In this document: positions 17,611 through 26,617 of the stretch, piece after piece
Position numbering within the stretch: the stretch's first letter is position 1
Layout of the letters: each line of letters begins with the position of its first letter
DNA from: Alloacidobacterium sp035547425
GTDB lineage: Bacteria; Acidobacteriota; Terriglobia; Terriglobales; Acidobacteriaceae
DNA length: 64,000 nucleotides
Direction: 5' to 3'
NCBI GenBank assembly: GCA_035547425.1
Contig: DASZUU010000036.1
Coordinates: forward strand, 1 to 64,000
Program-made: the position numbers and the translations under genes
The notes under the pieces: generated by a model
The model's input: only the letters and a program-made list of their open reading frames with translations
Database searches by the model: none
What the model was told of the DNA's origin: nothing

Positions 17611-18987
17611 ATGCCTACTCAATTTGATTCCATCATCGTCGGTGCCGGGCAAGCCGGCCCCTCGCTTGCCGGTAGGCTTACGCAATCAGGCCGCAAGGTC
17701 GCTATGATCGAGCGCAACCTTTTCGGCGGGACCTGCGTCAATACCGGCTGCATTCCCACCAAGACATTAGTGGCCAGCGCCTACGTTGCCCATAAAGCCA
17801 GAACCGCGTCCGACTACGGCGTGATCTCGAAGGATGTGTCTGTAGATATGAAGGCCGTCATGGCGCGTAAAGATAAAGTCTCCGGCCAGTCCCGTACAGG
17901 AGTGGAAGGTTGGCTGCGCGGCATGCCGAACTGCACGGTGTATCACGATCACGCCCGCTTTGAATCCGCGCACGAGATACGTGTCGGTGAAGAATTGATC
18001 TCCGCGAAGGAGATTTTTCTCAACGTAGGCGGGCGCGCAATCGTGCCGGATTTTCCTGGCGTCGATTCCGTTCCGTTTCTCACAAACACCGGCATCCTCG
18101 CGCTCGATATGCTACCCAGGCACCTTCTCATCGTGGGCGGCGGCTACATCGGGCTCGAGTTTTCACAAATATTCCGGCGTTTCGGCAGTGAAGTCACGAT
18201 TATTGAAAAAGGTCCTCGCCTCGTTGCGCACGAGGATGAAGATGTTTCTGCCGCCATCCAGGAATTTCTTGAAAAAGAGGGGATTCGTGTCCGTCTCAAC
18301 GCCGAATGTATTCGGCTGGAGCATCACGGCTCCGATGTGGCTGTTGCCGTTGACTGCAAATCAGATGCATCGGCGAGCATAGGCTCACACATTCTGCTGG
18401 CTGTAGGACGCAAGCCGAATACCGATGATCTGGGGCTCGAGCATGCCGGAATCGAGATAGACGAGCGCGGCTACATCAAAGCCGACGACCAGCTGCGCAC
18501 GAATGTGGAAGGCATTTGGGCCATGGGCGACTGCAACGGCAGGGGCGCATTCACTCATACTTCCTATAACGACTTCGAAATCGTCGCAGCTAACCTGCTC
18601 GACAACGATCCGCGCCGTGTAAGCGACCGCATCCCCGCCTACAACATCTACACCGATCCGCCTCTCGGCCGTGTTGGCCTTACAGAAAAGCAGGTGCGCG
18701 AATCAGGAAAAAGGGCTCTGATCGGCACACGCCCGATGACAAAAGTAGGCCGCGCAGTAGAAAAAGGGGAAACCGCAGGCTTTATGAAAATTCTGGTGAA
18801 TGCGGAGACGAAGCAGATTCTGGGCGCGTCGATCCTCGGCACCAGCGGCGACGAGGCAATCCATTGCATTCTCGACATCATGTATGCCCGCGCGCCTTAT
18901 ACGACGCTGCAACGCGCGGTCCACATTCATCCCACAGTTTCGGAATTGATACCAACCGTATTGGGTGACCTGAAGCCCTTGGAGTAA
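17611..18987 (+). CDS. FAD-dependent pyridine nucleotide-disulfide oxidoreductase (mercuric reductase-like)
   Basis: A 458-residue class I flavoprotein disulfide reductase. It has an N-terminal FAD motif GAGQAGPSLAG, the redox pair in GGTCVNTGCIPTKTL, the NAD(P) motif GGGYIGLEFSQIF, the second FAD motif WAMGDCNGRGAFT, and a C-terminal dimer domain with the active-site HIHPTVSELIP. It is often annotated as mercuric reductase, but there is no heavy-metal-associated domain, no C-terminal vicinal Cys pair and no mer genes nearby, so the substrate is open (a small disulfide, a quinone or another oxidant). It is coupled to the DUF4126 gene. Confidence 0.88.
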   Translation: MPTQFDSIIVGAGQAGPSLAGRLTQSGRKVAMIERNLFGGTCVNTGCIPTKTLVASAYVAHKARTASDYGVISKDVSVDMKAVMARKDKVSGQSRTGVEGWLRGMPNCTVYHDHARFESAHEIRVGEELISAKEIFLNVGGRAIVPDFPGVDSVPFLTNTGILALDMLPRHLLIVGGGYIGLEFSQIFRRFGSEVTIIEKGPRLVAHEDEDVSAAIQEFLEKEGIRVRLNAECIRLEHHGSDVAVAVDCKSDASASIGSHILLAVGRKPNTDDLGLEHAGIEIDERGYIKADDQLRTNVEGIWAMGDCNGRGAFTHTSYNDFEIVAANLLDNDPRRVSDRIPAYNIYTDPPLGRVGLTEKQVRESGKRALIGTRPMTKVGRAVEKGETAGFMKILVNAETKQILGASILGTSGDEAIHCILDIMYARAPYTTLQRAVHIHPTVSELIPTVLGDLKPLE

Positions 18988-18994
18988 GGGCTTC
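18972..18994 (+). terminator. Hairpin terminator between convergent genes
   Basis: GAAGCCCTT and AAGGGCTTC form a nine-base-pair stem with a five-base loop, followed by TTATTC. It overlaps the oxidoreductase stop codon and ends next to the MFS stop codon, so it can serve both convergent genes. The U-tract is weak. Confidence 0.5.
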
Positions 18995-20323
18995 TTATTC
19001 AATCCCCAGCCGGTGCTGCATCTGTTCGAGCGTATAGCCCTTCGTCTCCGGGTAAACAAACAGCACAACAAAGAACTGCACCACCATCATGGCCGCAAAG
19101 AAAACAAATGGCGCTCCCGCTGAGTACTTTGCAAGCAGCGGAAATGTGCCGGAGATAATAGCGTTCATCACCCAGTGCGAAGAGCTGCCCAGGCTCTGTC
19201 CCTTGGAGCGCACGCGCGTCGGAAAGACTTCGCTGATATACACCCAGATCACCGATCCCTGCGAGATGGCGAAGAAGAAAATATAGCCGACCAGCAGCCA
19301 TACAAGATACGCCTGATGCTGCTGCAGGAAGAAAACAGCCGCGATGCCGACGAGACAAATCGCAGTGCCGATAGAGCCGATCAGCAGCAGCGTCTTGCGG
19401 CCTAGCTTATCGATCACAGTCATCGCAAGCAGCGTGGCCACCAGGTTCATTGCGCCAACGAGCACTGCTTGAAGATCGCCCGACATGGCATTGAAACCGC
19501 CGGCGCGGAAAATATCGTTCAGGTAGTAAAGAATCGCGTTGATGCCGCCCAGCTGGTTGAACATCCCAATCGAAATAGCCAGAAATATAGGCAGGCGATA
19601 CTTGAACTGGAAGAGCTTCTCGGTTTTCGCGCTGCGTTCCAGGTGAATGGAATCGACAATCTCCCGCAACTCTGCTTCTGAATCGGGTGTTCCCATCATC
19701 TGCAGCACCTGGCGCGCCTCATCGATACGGTTTTGCGTCACCAGCCAGCGCGAACTGCGCGGAATGCCGTACAGCATGATGAGGAAGAGAACAGCCGGAA
19801 ACGCTGCAACGCCCAGCTGCCAGCGCCATTGCATCACTCCAAGGCCCATCCGCTCGATGAAGTAGTTGGAAGCATAGGCCAGCAGAATGCCGATAACGAT
19901 GTTGATCTGGAACAGGCCCACAAGCCGTCCGCGCCACTTTGCCGGAGCCAGCTCCGCAATATAGACCGGGCCTAATACGGAGGAGCCGCCAATACCAAGC
20001 CCTCCGATAAATCGAAAGAAAACCAGGGATGGCCAGTTCCACGAGAACGCGCAGCCCACGGCGGAAATAACATAGAGAACCGCCATAATGCGCAGCGTTT
20101 CACGGCTGCCGATCTTCTGGCCGATAGCGCCGGCAGACATCGCTCCGATCACCGTGCCCCATAACGCAATCGAGACGGTAAAGCCCAGTGCGCCGGGCGA
20201 GAGATGAAAGATTTCCGTGAGCTGATGGGTCGTACCGGCAATCACCGCGGTATCAAACCCAAAAAGAAGGCCGCCAAGCGCGCCTACAATCGTGCTTTTA
20301 AAAAGGTAATAATTCAGTCGCAT
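18995..20323 (-). CDS. MFS sugar porter family transporter
   Basis: A 442-residue, 12-helix major facilitator. Sugar-porter signatures are visible: GGLLFGFDTAVIAG in helix 1, FRFIGGLGIGGSSVLGPVYIAE in helices 4-5, the QLGGINAILYYLNDIF segment of helix 7, and PETKGYTLEQM at the C-terminus. It probably imports a monosaccharide by proton symport. The start at ATG 20323 is chosen because it gives the usual N-terminus; 45 upstream in-frame residues overlap the kinase gene and look non-coding. It lies 28 bases downstream of the ROK kinase, so transport and phosphorylation are co-transcribed. Confidence 0.92.
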   Translation of the reverse strand: MRLNYYLFKSTIVGALGGLLFGFDTAVIAGTTHQLTEIFHLSPGALGFTVSIALWGTVIGAMSAGAIGQKIGSRETLRIMAVLYVISAVGCAFSWNWPSLVFFRFIGGLGIGGSSVLGPVYIAELAPAKWRGRLVGLFQINIVIGILLAYASNYFIERMGLGVMQWRWQLGVAAFPAVLFLIMLYGIPRSSRWLVTQNRIDEARQVLQMMGTPDSEAELREIVDSIHLERSAKTEKLFQFKYRLPIFLAISIGMFNQLGGINAILYYLNDIFRAGGFNAMSGDLQAVLVGAMNLVATLLAMTVIDKLGRKTLLLIGSIGTAICLVGIAAVFFLQQHQAYLVWLLVGYIFFFAISQGSVIWVYISEVFPTRVRSKGQSLGSSSHWVMNAIISGTFPLLAKYSAGAPFVFFAAMMVVQFFVVLFVYPETKGYTLEQMQHRLGIE

Positions 20324-20351
20324 TCTGTGACGGTTCTTTCTTATGGATTTT

Positions 20352-21362
20352 TTATCTTGCGCTCTCGGAGGAGTAGGGAAGAATACAGGCGCCCAGCAAT
20401 CCTGAATCTGCTCCGAGCTCAGCGGCAATAATACGCGTGCCGGCCTTTGTGTCGCCATTCAGAACCGGGCTGCCTGGCTCAGTCAGGCGATACACATAAC
20501 TGCGCTTGCGCACTTCTGCAAACAATGTGGGGGAAAACAAGTCCCAGGCATTCGCTAATCCGCCGCCCACCACATAAAGCTGCAAATTAAGCGTATTGAT
20601 GAGGTCGCCAATCCCGATTCCCAGCACCCATCCCAGGTCGTCAAATATCTTCTTCGCATCGGGAGCGCCCTTTTCCGCCAGGTCGGAAAGATCGCGCGTC
20701 GTGAATTCAGGATTTTCTTCAGCGAGAGCGGCAATTGCCGGCGCCTTGCCGGAAGACGCAGCTTCTTTTGCAATGCGGCGCACCGCCGTGGCTGAAGCAT
20801 ACATCTCCAAACATCCGTTGCTGCCGCAACCGCATGCGGGACCATCCGGCCATATATTGATATGGCCTGCCTCTCCGCCCATACCGTTCGCGCCGTCCCA
20901 TACCTGGCCGCTGAGAATAATGCCGTTGCCGATCCCAGTGCCGAGCGTCAGCATGCAAAGCGAGTCAATGCCTAACGTGCGTCCGCTGCCAAGCATGCAC
21001 TCTGCGAGCGCGGCAACATTTGCATCGCTCTCCACCCTGACAGAAATGCCCAGGCAATTTTCAATTTCGGAGCGAAGCCCAAAACCATCCCAGCCCGGTA
21101 AGTTTGGCGGATTGTGCAGGCGTCCGGCAGGAAGCTCGAGCGGGCCGGGCGTCCCAATGCCAACTCCGGCAAGCTTCATTGTTTTTGAATACGAATCCTG
21201 CAGCCTGCGAATTGCCTGGCACATGTCCTGAATCACTGCAAGCGGCCCGGCGGAGAGACGTGTGGGAAGATGAATGGTTTCCAGTAAGCCTGAGGAGCGC
21301 GTATAAGCAGCAACGCGCAGGTTTGTCCCGCCTAAATCTACCCCGATCGAAAAAGAATTCAT
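20352..21362 (-). CDS. ROK-family sugar kinase (glucokinase-like)
   Basis: A 336-residue ROK kinase. It has the N-terminal ATP motif IGVDLGGTNLRVA, catalytic Asp in VESDANVAALAE, the ROK signature GEAGHINIWPDGPACGCG with the zinc ligands CGCGSNGC, and a C-terminal VVGGGL motif. It most likely phosphorylates glucose or a related hexose after entry through the MFS porter. The ATG at 21362 is chosen because the motif lies at the expected distance. The gene is preceded by a promoter whose -35 region overlaps a LacI-type operator, and by the LacI gene itself. Confidence 0.91.
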   Translation of the reverse strand: MNSFSIGVDLGGTNLRVAAYTRSSGLLETIHLPTRLSAGPLAVIQDMCQAIRRLQDSYSKTMKLAGVGIGTPGPLELPAGRLHNPPNLPGWDGFGLRSEIENCLGISVRVESDANVAALAECMLGSGRTLGIDSLCMLTLGTGIGNGIILSGQVWDGANGMGGEAGHINIWPDGPACGCGSNGCLEMYASATAVRRIAKEAASSGKAPAIAALAEENPEFTTRDLSDLAEKGAPDAKKIFDDLGWVLGIGIGDLINTLNLQLYVVGGGLANAWDLFSPTLFAEVRKRSYVYRLTEPGSPVLNGDTKAGTRIIAAELGADSGLLGACILPYSSESAR

Positions 21363-21488
21363 ACGCAGCCAAGTCTCACAAAAGAATGACGTATTCGTGC
21401 CGTCAAGGTCGCCGCAGGGCAATACCAAAACATCACAGATGAAAAATTAAATTTGGCGAAGGGATGTTTCCCAATCGCAGTCCCTTGC

Positions 21489-21526
21489 AATATACACGAA
21501 AAAAATGCTGGTGGAAACGATTCCAC
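21489..21526 (-). promoter_or_regulatory. ROK-MFS promoter with overlapping LacI-type operator
   Basis: The + strand at 21511-21526 reads GTGGAAACGATTCCAC: six-base inverted arms around the central CG typical of LacI-family operators. On the - strand a -10 box TATATT (21489-21494) lies 17 bases from TTTCCA (21512-21517), so the operator covers the -35 box. Binding would block initiation of the ROK-MFS transcript, giving a leader of about 120 bases. The site lies 67 bases beyond the stop of the LacI gene, its likely regulator. Confidence 0.7.
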
Positions 21527-21592
21527 TTTAGCCGCAACTGAATACTACGTATGGTCTGAAAGGATAGTTCCCGGAAGACTGTCGGGAATATT

Positions 21593-22636
21593 TCAGTTCG
21601 CTACATTGCAGCCGCAGGAGTTCCTCAATACCAGCCTGGTTTCCAGCTTGATCGGTTCCTGCCGCTTTTTGGAAATGGAATGTTTTTTCTTTTTGGTAGG
21701 CAGCAGCTGTTCAAAAAGTATTTCTGCCGCAATGCGGCCCAGGTCTTCGATAGGCTGCTGCACAACACTGATCGAGGGGCGAAGCGTCGAGGCAAGCTCA
21801 AAATCGTCGAAGCCCAGCAGAGCAATCGACTTTGGAACACTCACCTTCAGCTTCTGCAATGTTTCAAAGGCGTAAATTGTGGTGCTGTTCTTCACTGTGA
21901 AGATCGCATCCGGCGGTTGAGACGCCGCCAGATGGCTTTCAATCGCGTATTCAGCCGACTTATAGTCCTTTACCGACATATCCACGAGCGACACCAGGCC
22001 CGCTTCTTCCACCGCATGGCGGTAGCCGCGCAAACGTTCGCGAATGGTGTAGAGAGTCGTCTCGCCGCCCAGGCAGAGAATCCGCTTATAACCGTGGCCG
22101 ATTAGGTGCTCAATTGCAATGCGCGCGCCGTTGTAATTGTCGGCAACGACACTGGGTATATTGGTGCCCGAAATCGGACGGTCAAATGAGACGATGGGCG
22201 TAGAAATCTTACCCAGAAATGCCGCCAGCGAATCACTCTGATAATTGGCGGGCGCCAGAAGCAGGCCGTCCGTGCGATGCCGCATCAGCACATTGAGATT
22301 TTCCATCTCGATATGAGGATCGTTATTCGTAACCGTGACGATGAGCAGGGAATCGTTGGCGCGGGAAATCTCCTGCGCCGCTTCAGCGCAGCTCGAAAAG
22401 AAAGAATCGGCAATGCTGGGAATCACCAGGCCGATTGTCTTGGTGCGCTCGCCCTTGAGAATGCGGGCAGCCTGGTTCGGCATATAGCCCAGTTGTTCAA
22501 TCACAGCGCGCACACGGTTCAATGTGCGCGGGCTGACGCGGTGGCCTCCGTTGATGACGCGCGAGACAGTAGTAGTGCCGACTCCGGCTTTGCGTGCGAC
22601 ATCGGCGAGGGTTGCGTGCGAACCTGTTTTGCTCAT
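21593..22636 (-). CDS. LacI-family transcriptional regulator
   Basis: A 347-residue regulator. The N-terminal HTH reads TLADVARKAGVGTTTVSRVINGG, followed by the hinge helix MPNQAARILKG and a periplasmic-binding-protein-like sugar domain (IGLVIPSIADSFFSSCAEA... to residue about 330). Such proteins bind a sugar or sugar phosphate and repress or activate catabolic genes. The C-terminus carries an unusual tail with KKKKHSISKKRQEP and ends NSCGCNVAN. It lies upstream of the ROK-MFS operon on the same strand and probably binds the operator at 21511-21526; sites of the same type occur at the TonB-dependent receptor promoter. Confidence 0.93.
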   Translation of the reverse strand: MSKTGSHATLADVARKAGVGTTTVSRVINGGHRVSPRTLNRVRAVIEQLGYMPNQAARILKGERTKTIGLVIPSIADSFFSSCAEAAQEISRANDSLLIVTVTNNDPHIEMENLNVLMRHRTDGLLLAPANYQSDSLAAFLGKISTPIVSFDRPISGTNIPSVVADNYNGARIAIEHLIGHGYKRILCLGGETTLYTIRERLRGYRHAVEEAGLVSLVDMSVKDYKSAEYAIESHLAASQPPDAIFTVKNSTTIYAFETLQKLKVSVPKSIALLGFDDFELASTLRPSISVVQQPIEDLGRIAAEILFEQLLPTKKKKHSISKKRQEPIKLETRLVLRNSCGCNVAN

Positions 22637-22684
22637 CTGAACTTAGGTGCCAGTGTACGGTTTCTTTCAGCTTTGCACCAGTCT

Positions 22685-23614
22685 TCAGACACTCCCCGTC
22701 GCTGTCAACAACTTTGAGTTGTTATCGGAAAAATCATTCTGTAAAAAAATCTTCGTTTCGCCTTCCCGCAAAGGAAGCAGCCGGTCGCGCACCCCGTCTT
22801 TTTCCGCGCTTTTTAGCAGCCGGGGCAAAGGCTCTTCCATCGGCTCGGCAGAAAGGCAAAAGGTCCCGTAATGCATGGGAACCATGGTCTGCGCGCCCAG
22901 ATCCCTGAAGATCATCAAGGCGTCTTCCGGGCTGGTATGCACCGAACGAAAACTATCCGGCGAATAGGCCCCGATCGGCAGCAAGGCCACCTGTGGCGTT
23001 AATTTCTCGCCAATTTCATGAAATCCGTCAAAGTAACCGGTATCGCCCGAGTGGTAAATCGAATAGGGCCCGCTGCGCAGACCATACCCGCCAAACCCGC
23101 GATGCGTGTCCGTCATCTTCCGAGCGCCCCAGTGCTTTGCCGGTGTCAGCGTAATCTCTATCCCTTGAAGATCGGTCGATTGCCACCATCCCAGGTGCGT
23201 CACGCTGGAAAAGCCGAGGTCATCGACCAGGTCGCCGACATTCCAGGGCACGATAACCGCAGGTGCTCTCCCCGTGAGCCGTCGCGTATGGCGAATGATG
23301 CGACGCAGTGACGGCAAATTGAGGTGGTCCATGTGCGCGTGCGTCAGCAGAACAGCGTCGATGGCAGGCAGATCATGGATGGCAACTCCGGGCTTACGCA
23401 ATCTGTGCAGAACCACCAGCCAGTTGGCAAAGACCGGATCGACGATGATGTTTTTGCCGCCTATCTGGATCAGAAAGGTCGAATGCCCGATAAAGGTGAC
23501 GCCCAGCTCGCTTGCATGAGCGAGAATCGGCTTATGCTGCTCGCCCTGCATGGGCTGGAAAGCGGCGCGGGCAATAAGGTCGAAGATGAAACGAAATGGA
23601 GGACGCTGTGCCAC
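22685..23614 (-). CDS. MBL-fold metal-dependent hydrolase (UlaG / NAPE-PLD-like)
   Basis: A 309-residue metallo-beta-lactamase-fold protein. Metal ligands are visible as LLTHAHMDHLNLPSL (HxHxDH), a His in TPAKHWGARK, Asp in HSGDTGYFDGFHE, and His in MVPMHYGTF. Together they resemble NAPE-phospholipase-D-like and UlaG lactonases, which act on lipids or sugar lactones. I choose GTG 23614, preceded by AGGAG at a good distance, over ATG 23647. A perfect palindrome near the C-terminus (AACAACT/AGTTGTT) is inside the coding sequence. Substrate is not determinable. Confidence 0.87.
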   Translation of the reverse strand: MAQRPPFRFIFDLIARAAFQPMQGEQHKPILAHASELGVTFIGHSTFLIQIGGKNIIVDPVFANWLVVLHRLRKPGVAIHDLPAIDAVLLTHAHMDHLNLPSLRRIIRHTRRLTGRAPAVIVPWNVGDLVDDLGFSSVTHLGWWQSTDLQGIEITLTPAKHWGARKMTDTHRGFGGYGLRSGPYSIYHSGDTGYFDGFHEIGEKLTPQVALLPIGAYSPDSFRSVHTSPEDALMIFRDLGAQTMVPMHYGTFCLSAEPMEEPLPRLLKSAEKDGVRDRLLPLREGETKIFLQNDFSDNNSKLLTATGSV

Positions 23615-23680
23615 GGAATCTCCTGTAAAAGAGATGCCGCGGCGCATGCGCGCGATGCGTGAAGACGCCCGGTTGCCGGC

Positions 23681-23914
23681 TTACTTCTGCGCGTCAGCCG
23701 CGGCTACGGCAGCTTCAGCAGCCTGGAAGCCGATCTTGGAATGAGTTCCATCGCAAAACGGCTTGTTGGTAGAGCCGCCGCAACGGCAGAGGGAAAAGGC
23801 GGGCTTGCCCGTCAGATCCCACTCCTTCCCGTCGGCGTCCACAAGCTTGCAGGGGCCTTCTACGCGAAACGGTCCATTCGGACGGACCGTAATTTTCACT
23901 TCGTTTTCAGACAT
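23681..23914 (-). CDS. CDGSH iron-sulfur domain protein
   Basis: A 77-residue protein with one CDGSH motif, CRCGGSTNKPFCDGTHSK, whose three Cys and one His coordinate a redox-active 2Fe-2S cluster. The N-terminal half (ITVRPNGPFRVEGPCKLVDADG) matches bacterial single-motif members. The protein is soluble, with an Ala-rich tail. I choose ATG 23914 with CCGGAG upstream. It lies 66 bases upstream of the MBL-fold hydrolase on the same strand and may be co-transcribed; an electron-transfer or iron-sulfur role is inferred. Confidence 0.9.
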   Translation of the reverse strand: MSENEVKITVRPNGPFRVEGPCKLVDADGKEWDLTGKPAFSLCRCGGSTNKPFCDGTHSKIGFQAAEAAVAAADAQK

Positions 23915-24053
23915 TGTTTTCACTCCGGAAAAGATGAGGCCAGGTCATATCGATATAACTAACGCTTCGGTAGAGATGACAGTTCTTAAGAAAATCTGCA
24001 GCTCGCTTCTATGTCGGTACAACCTCGCTCTCTGAGTGTAGCAAGCCTTGTAG

Positions 24054-25697
24054 CTAAGAGCGCGATGGTGGATAGTCCCTTGGTTCAGGCATTGCAGTTT
24101 GCTGCGGATTGGCCGGAGCAGCGAACCAGTTATCCTTGGCAACCACCTTCGGTTCAGCGGGGTCAGCCATATAAGACGGTGTCATGACTGCGACTCCGTA
24201 TTTATTGAACGCATCGAGTACATTTCGATTCAGTTCGGCAATACCGACATAACGTCTCACGTCAGGTTTCAGATAAGCGTTGATTTCATAATTCACGCTG
24301 TAGTTTTCGAGGCTAAGAGTAAGCGCGAAAGGGGCTGGGTCTTTCAGCACGGACTCTGTTTTGGCGGCGGCCTCCAGCAGCATTGCCTCGACCTGTCGCC
24401 ATGGAACCTCGTACCCGATGCCCACAGTGGCGCTTATCAGAATGCTGTCTTTCCCGCCGTGCGCAGTGAAGTTTGTGATGTGTTTTCCCATGATGTACGA
24501 GTTGGGCAAAGTAATAATTTCGTTTTTGCGCGTAATCAGCCGCGTTGTGAGAAGGGAAGTTTGCTTCACATAGGCGTTAATCTCGCCAATTTGTACCAGG
24601 TCGCCGACTTCAAAAGCGTCCATATATGTGAGCATGATCCCCGTAATAATGTTTGCCACAAGACCCGTCGATCCGAGAGAAACCAGCACTCCAAGAAATA
24701 GCGAAATGCTCTTAAACGCCGCCGATTGCGATCCCGGAATATACGGATAAGCAACCAGCGCCGCCAGCACTAAGATTGCAATGCTCACCAGGCGTTCAGT
24801 TACCGTAGACCATGCCGGTCGAAAGCCTTCCACGGTAATCGAGCCTTCAGCAACTTTCGCAAAGAAGTAGCGCACCAGCCGGATGAGATACCAGGTGACA
24901 AGCCCAAGCAGGATAATGAAGAGAAGCGAGGGCAAATTCACCCAGAATGAATGAAAGAACGAGCGGGCCGGTTGCGCAATTCCTTCGTATATCTGCGTAG
25001 CCAGCGGGCGTGTTTGCGGAAAGATCCCCAGAAGCGCGTGGAGCGTGAAGGTTGCAATTACCAGCAATAGCAACAGGCGGACAACTGTAAAGGCCCGCAT
25101 CACCATGGTATGGAGCAGAGTGCCAGATACGAGGGGCGCAATCCGTGATTGCGTCCCTTTCATTCTTTTCTCCAGCACTGCGCTTGTTTTCGTTGCAATA
25201 CGCTTCGTGCCACGCTGAACTGCCAGAAGAAGCCAGATACATAAAGCAATTGTCAGAAGAGCAAGCAACGTATGAAGAACAATCTGCTTCCGGTTGTACT
25301 TTGCTCGATAGGACTCCATCGCCGAAAGAAAACTGTTCGACCATTGCTGTGCGAGCGCAGCCTGGGTAGTATTTGCCTCTTGCGCATCGCCGGCGAAAAC
25401 GGAGGCCAGAATCACATCACCGCATCGAATATTGATGCCTAAAGGTGAAACCTGCTGCGTCAATGTGAGCGGCTCGGCAGAGTTTTCTGCAACGGATTTC
25501 AGGCGGGTTGAGACCCCGCCGGCACGTACAGCGGGCGTAAAGTTGCCATAACCCCACTGAATCGTGATAACTGTCTTTCCGTCCAGAATGACCGGCGAAC
25601 CCGAACCGCCTTGACCGAGAACAAGTGAACCGGAGGCCCAAAGACAAAGAGTCAGCAATAGCAAAAATTGAGATAGTAGAGAGCGGCGCTTTGTCAT
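24054..25697 (-). CDS. MscS-family mechanosensitive channel with periplasmic N-terminal domain
   Basis: A 547-residue protein. Residues 1-28 form a signal peptide (MTKRRSLLSQFLLLLTLCLW). A periplasmic domain follows to about residue 160, then several membrane segments. The pore-lining MscS helix SLFLGVLVSLGSTGLVANIITG is clear, and the beta domain begins YMDAFEVGDLVQIGEI. A cytosolic domain ends in MADPAEPKVVAKDNW. Such channels release solutes on hypo-osmotic shock. ATG 25697 is chosen because it opens a proper signal peptide; the frame extends to 25853 without support. It is divergent from tlyA. Confidence 0.9.
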   Translation of the reverse strand: MTKRRSLLSQFLLLLTLCLWASGSLVLGQGGSGSPVILDGKTVITIQWGYGNFTPAVRAGGVSTRLKSVAENSAEPLTLTQQVSPLGINIRCGDVILASVFAGDAQEANTTQAALAQQWSNSFLSAMESYRAKYNRKQIVLHTLLALLTIALCIWLLLAVQRGTKRIATKTSAVLEKRMKGTQSRIAPLVSGTLLHTMVMRAFTVVRLLLLLVIATFTLHALLGIFPQTRPLATQIYEGIAQPARSFFHSFWVNLPSLLFIILLGLVTWYLIRLVRYFFAKVAEGSITVEGFRPAWSTVTERLVSIAILVLAALVAYPYIPGSQSAAFKSISLFLGVLVSLGSTGLVANIITGIMLTYMDAFEVGDLVQIGEINAYVKQTSLLTTRLITRKNEIITLPNSYIMGKHITNFTAHGGKDSILISATVGIGYEVPWRQVEAMLLEAAAKTESVLKDPAPFALTLSLENYSVNYEINAYLKPDVRRYVGIAELNRNVLDAFNKYGVAVMTPSYMADPAEPKVVAKDNWFAAPANPQQTAMPEPRDYPPSRS

Positions 25698-25804
25698 GTC
25701 TGTCGGTAGCAACTCTGAAATGCGACGATGATAGCAGAGCCTGCGAATGCCGTAACAAAATTGGCTCTCATCGGTGTATGCCCTATAGTTCATAAAGACA
25801 CGCC

Positions 25805-26557
25805 ATGAAAGTACGTCTGGATAAATTACTGCTGGAACGGCAGCTGGCCCCAACCAGGGAAAAAGCGCAAGCGCTGATTCTGGCGGGCCGCGTACTTGTC
25901 AATGAGCAGAAAATCGACAAGTCGGGAATCAGCATTCCGGAAGATTCTGCGATACGCATTCTGGGCGATGATCTGCGTTATGTGAGCCGCGGCGGATTCA
26001 AGCTCGAAGCCGCTCTGCAGCACTGGAAAATTGATCTTACCAATCGCTTCTGCCTCGATGTCGGCGCTTCTACCGGCGGCTTTACCGATTGCATGCTGCA
26101 ACATGGCGCGTCGCGTGTATTGGCCGTCGATACCGGCTATGGACAAATTGCGCAAAAGTTGCGCAGCGATCCTCGCGTGACTCTGATGGAGCGCACCAAC
26201 GCGCGCCATCTTCAGCCCGGTGAACTGCCTCCGGAAATCACATTTCTGGGAATGGATGTGTCGTTCATCTCGGCAACGCTAATTCTCCCTGCCGTGATCC
26301 CCGCGGCCTTTGCAGGCAATTCCGGCGAATGCGTCGTGCTGGTGAAACCTCAATTTGAAGCGGGAAGGGAACATGTGGGCAAGGGCGGTATCGTGCGCGA
26401 CCCCGCAGCGCATCAATTCGCAATCAGTAAAGTACGCGCTTGCGTCGAAGAACTCGGCGGCAGATCGATAGAAGTGACAGACTCACCCATTCTCGGCGCA
26501 GAAGGCAACCGGGAATTCCTTTTGCACGCCCTTTTTCACGAAAACAGGCATTTATAA
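25805..26557 (+). CDS. tlyA: TlyA-family rRNA (cytidine-2'-O)-methyltransferase
   Basis: A 250-residue protein with an N-terminal S4 RNA-binding domain (KVRLDKLLLERQLAPTREKAQ to about residue 60) and an FtsJ/RrmJ Rossmann methyltransferase domain with the SAM motif DVGASTGGFTDCMLQHGA and catalytic Lys in VKPQFEAGRE. TlyA methylates 16S and 23S rRNA cytidines and is often mislabelled haemolysin. It is followed 60 bases later by nadK, a gene pair seen in many bacteria. Confidence 0.94.
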   Translation: MKVRLDKLLLERQLAPTREKAQALILAGRVLVNEQKIDKSGISIPEDSAIRILGDDLRYVSRGGFKLEAALQHWKIDLTNRFCLDVGASTGGFTDCMLQHGASRVLAVDTGYGQIAQKLRSDPRVTLMERTNARHLQPGELPPEITFLGMDVSFISATLILPAVIPAAFAGNSGECVVLVKPQFEAGREHVGKGGIVRDPAAHQFAISKVRACVEELGGRSIEVTDSPILGAEGNREFLLHALFHENRHL

Positions 26558-26617
26558 AGATGCAGCCCTGCTTTCTCTCTCAGCAATTCTTCCTGTTGCA
26601 GTTACACTAGATAACTG

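Noticed and set aside
17611..18987. Annotation as mercuric reductase merA
   Set aside because: No N-terminal metal-binding domain, no C-terminal Cys pair and no mer genes are present; only the general flavoprotein family can be supported.
22706..22722. Palindrome AACAACT/AGTTGTT as a terminator
   Set aside because: It lies inside the coding sequence of the MBL-fold hydrolase and no T-run follows it on the coding strand.
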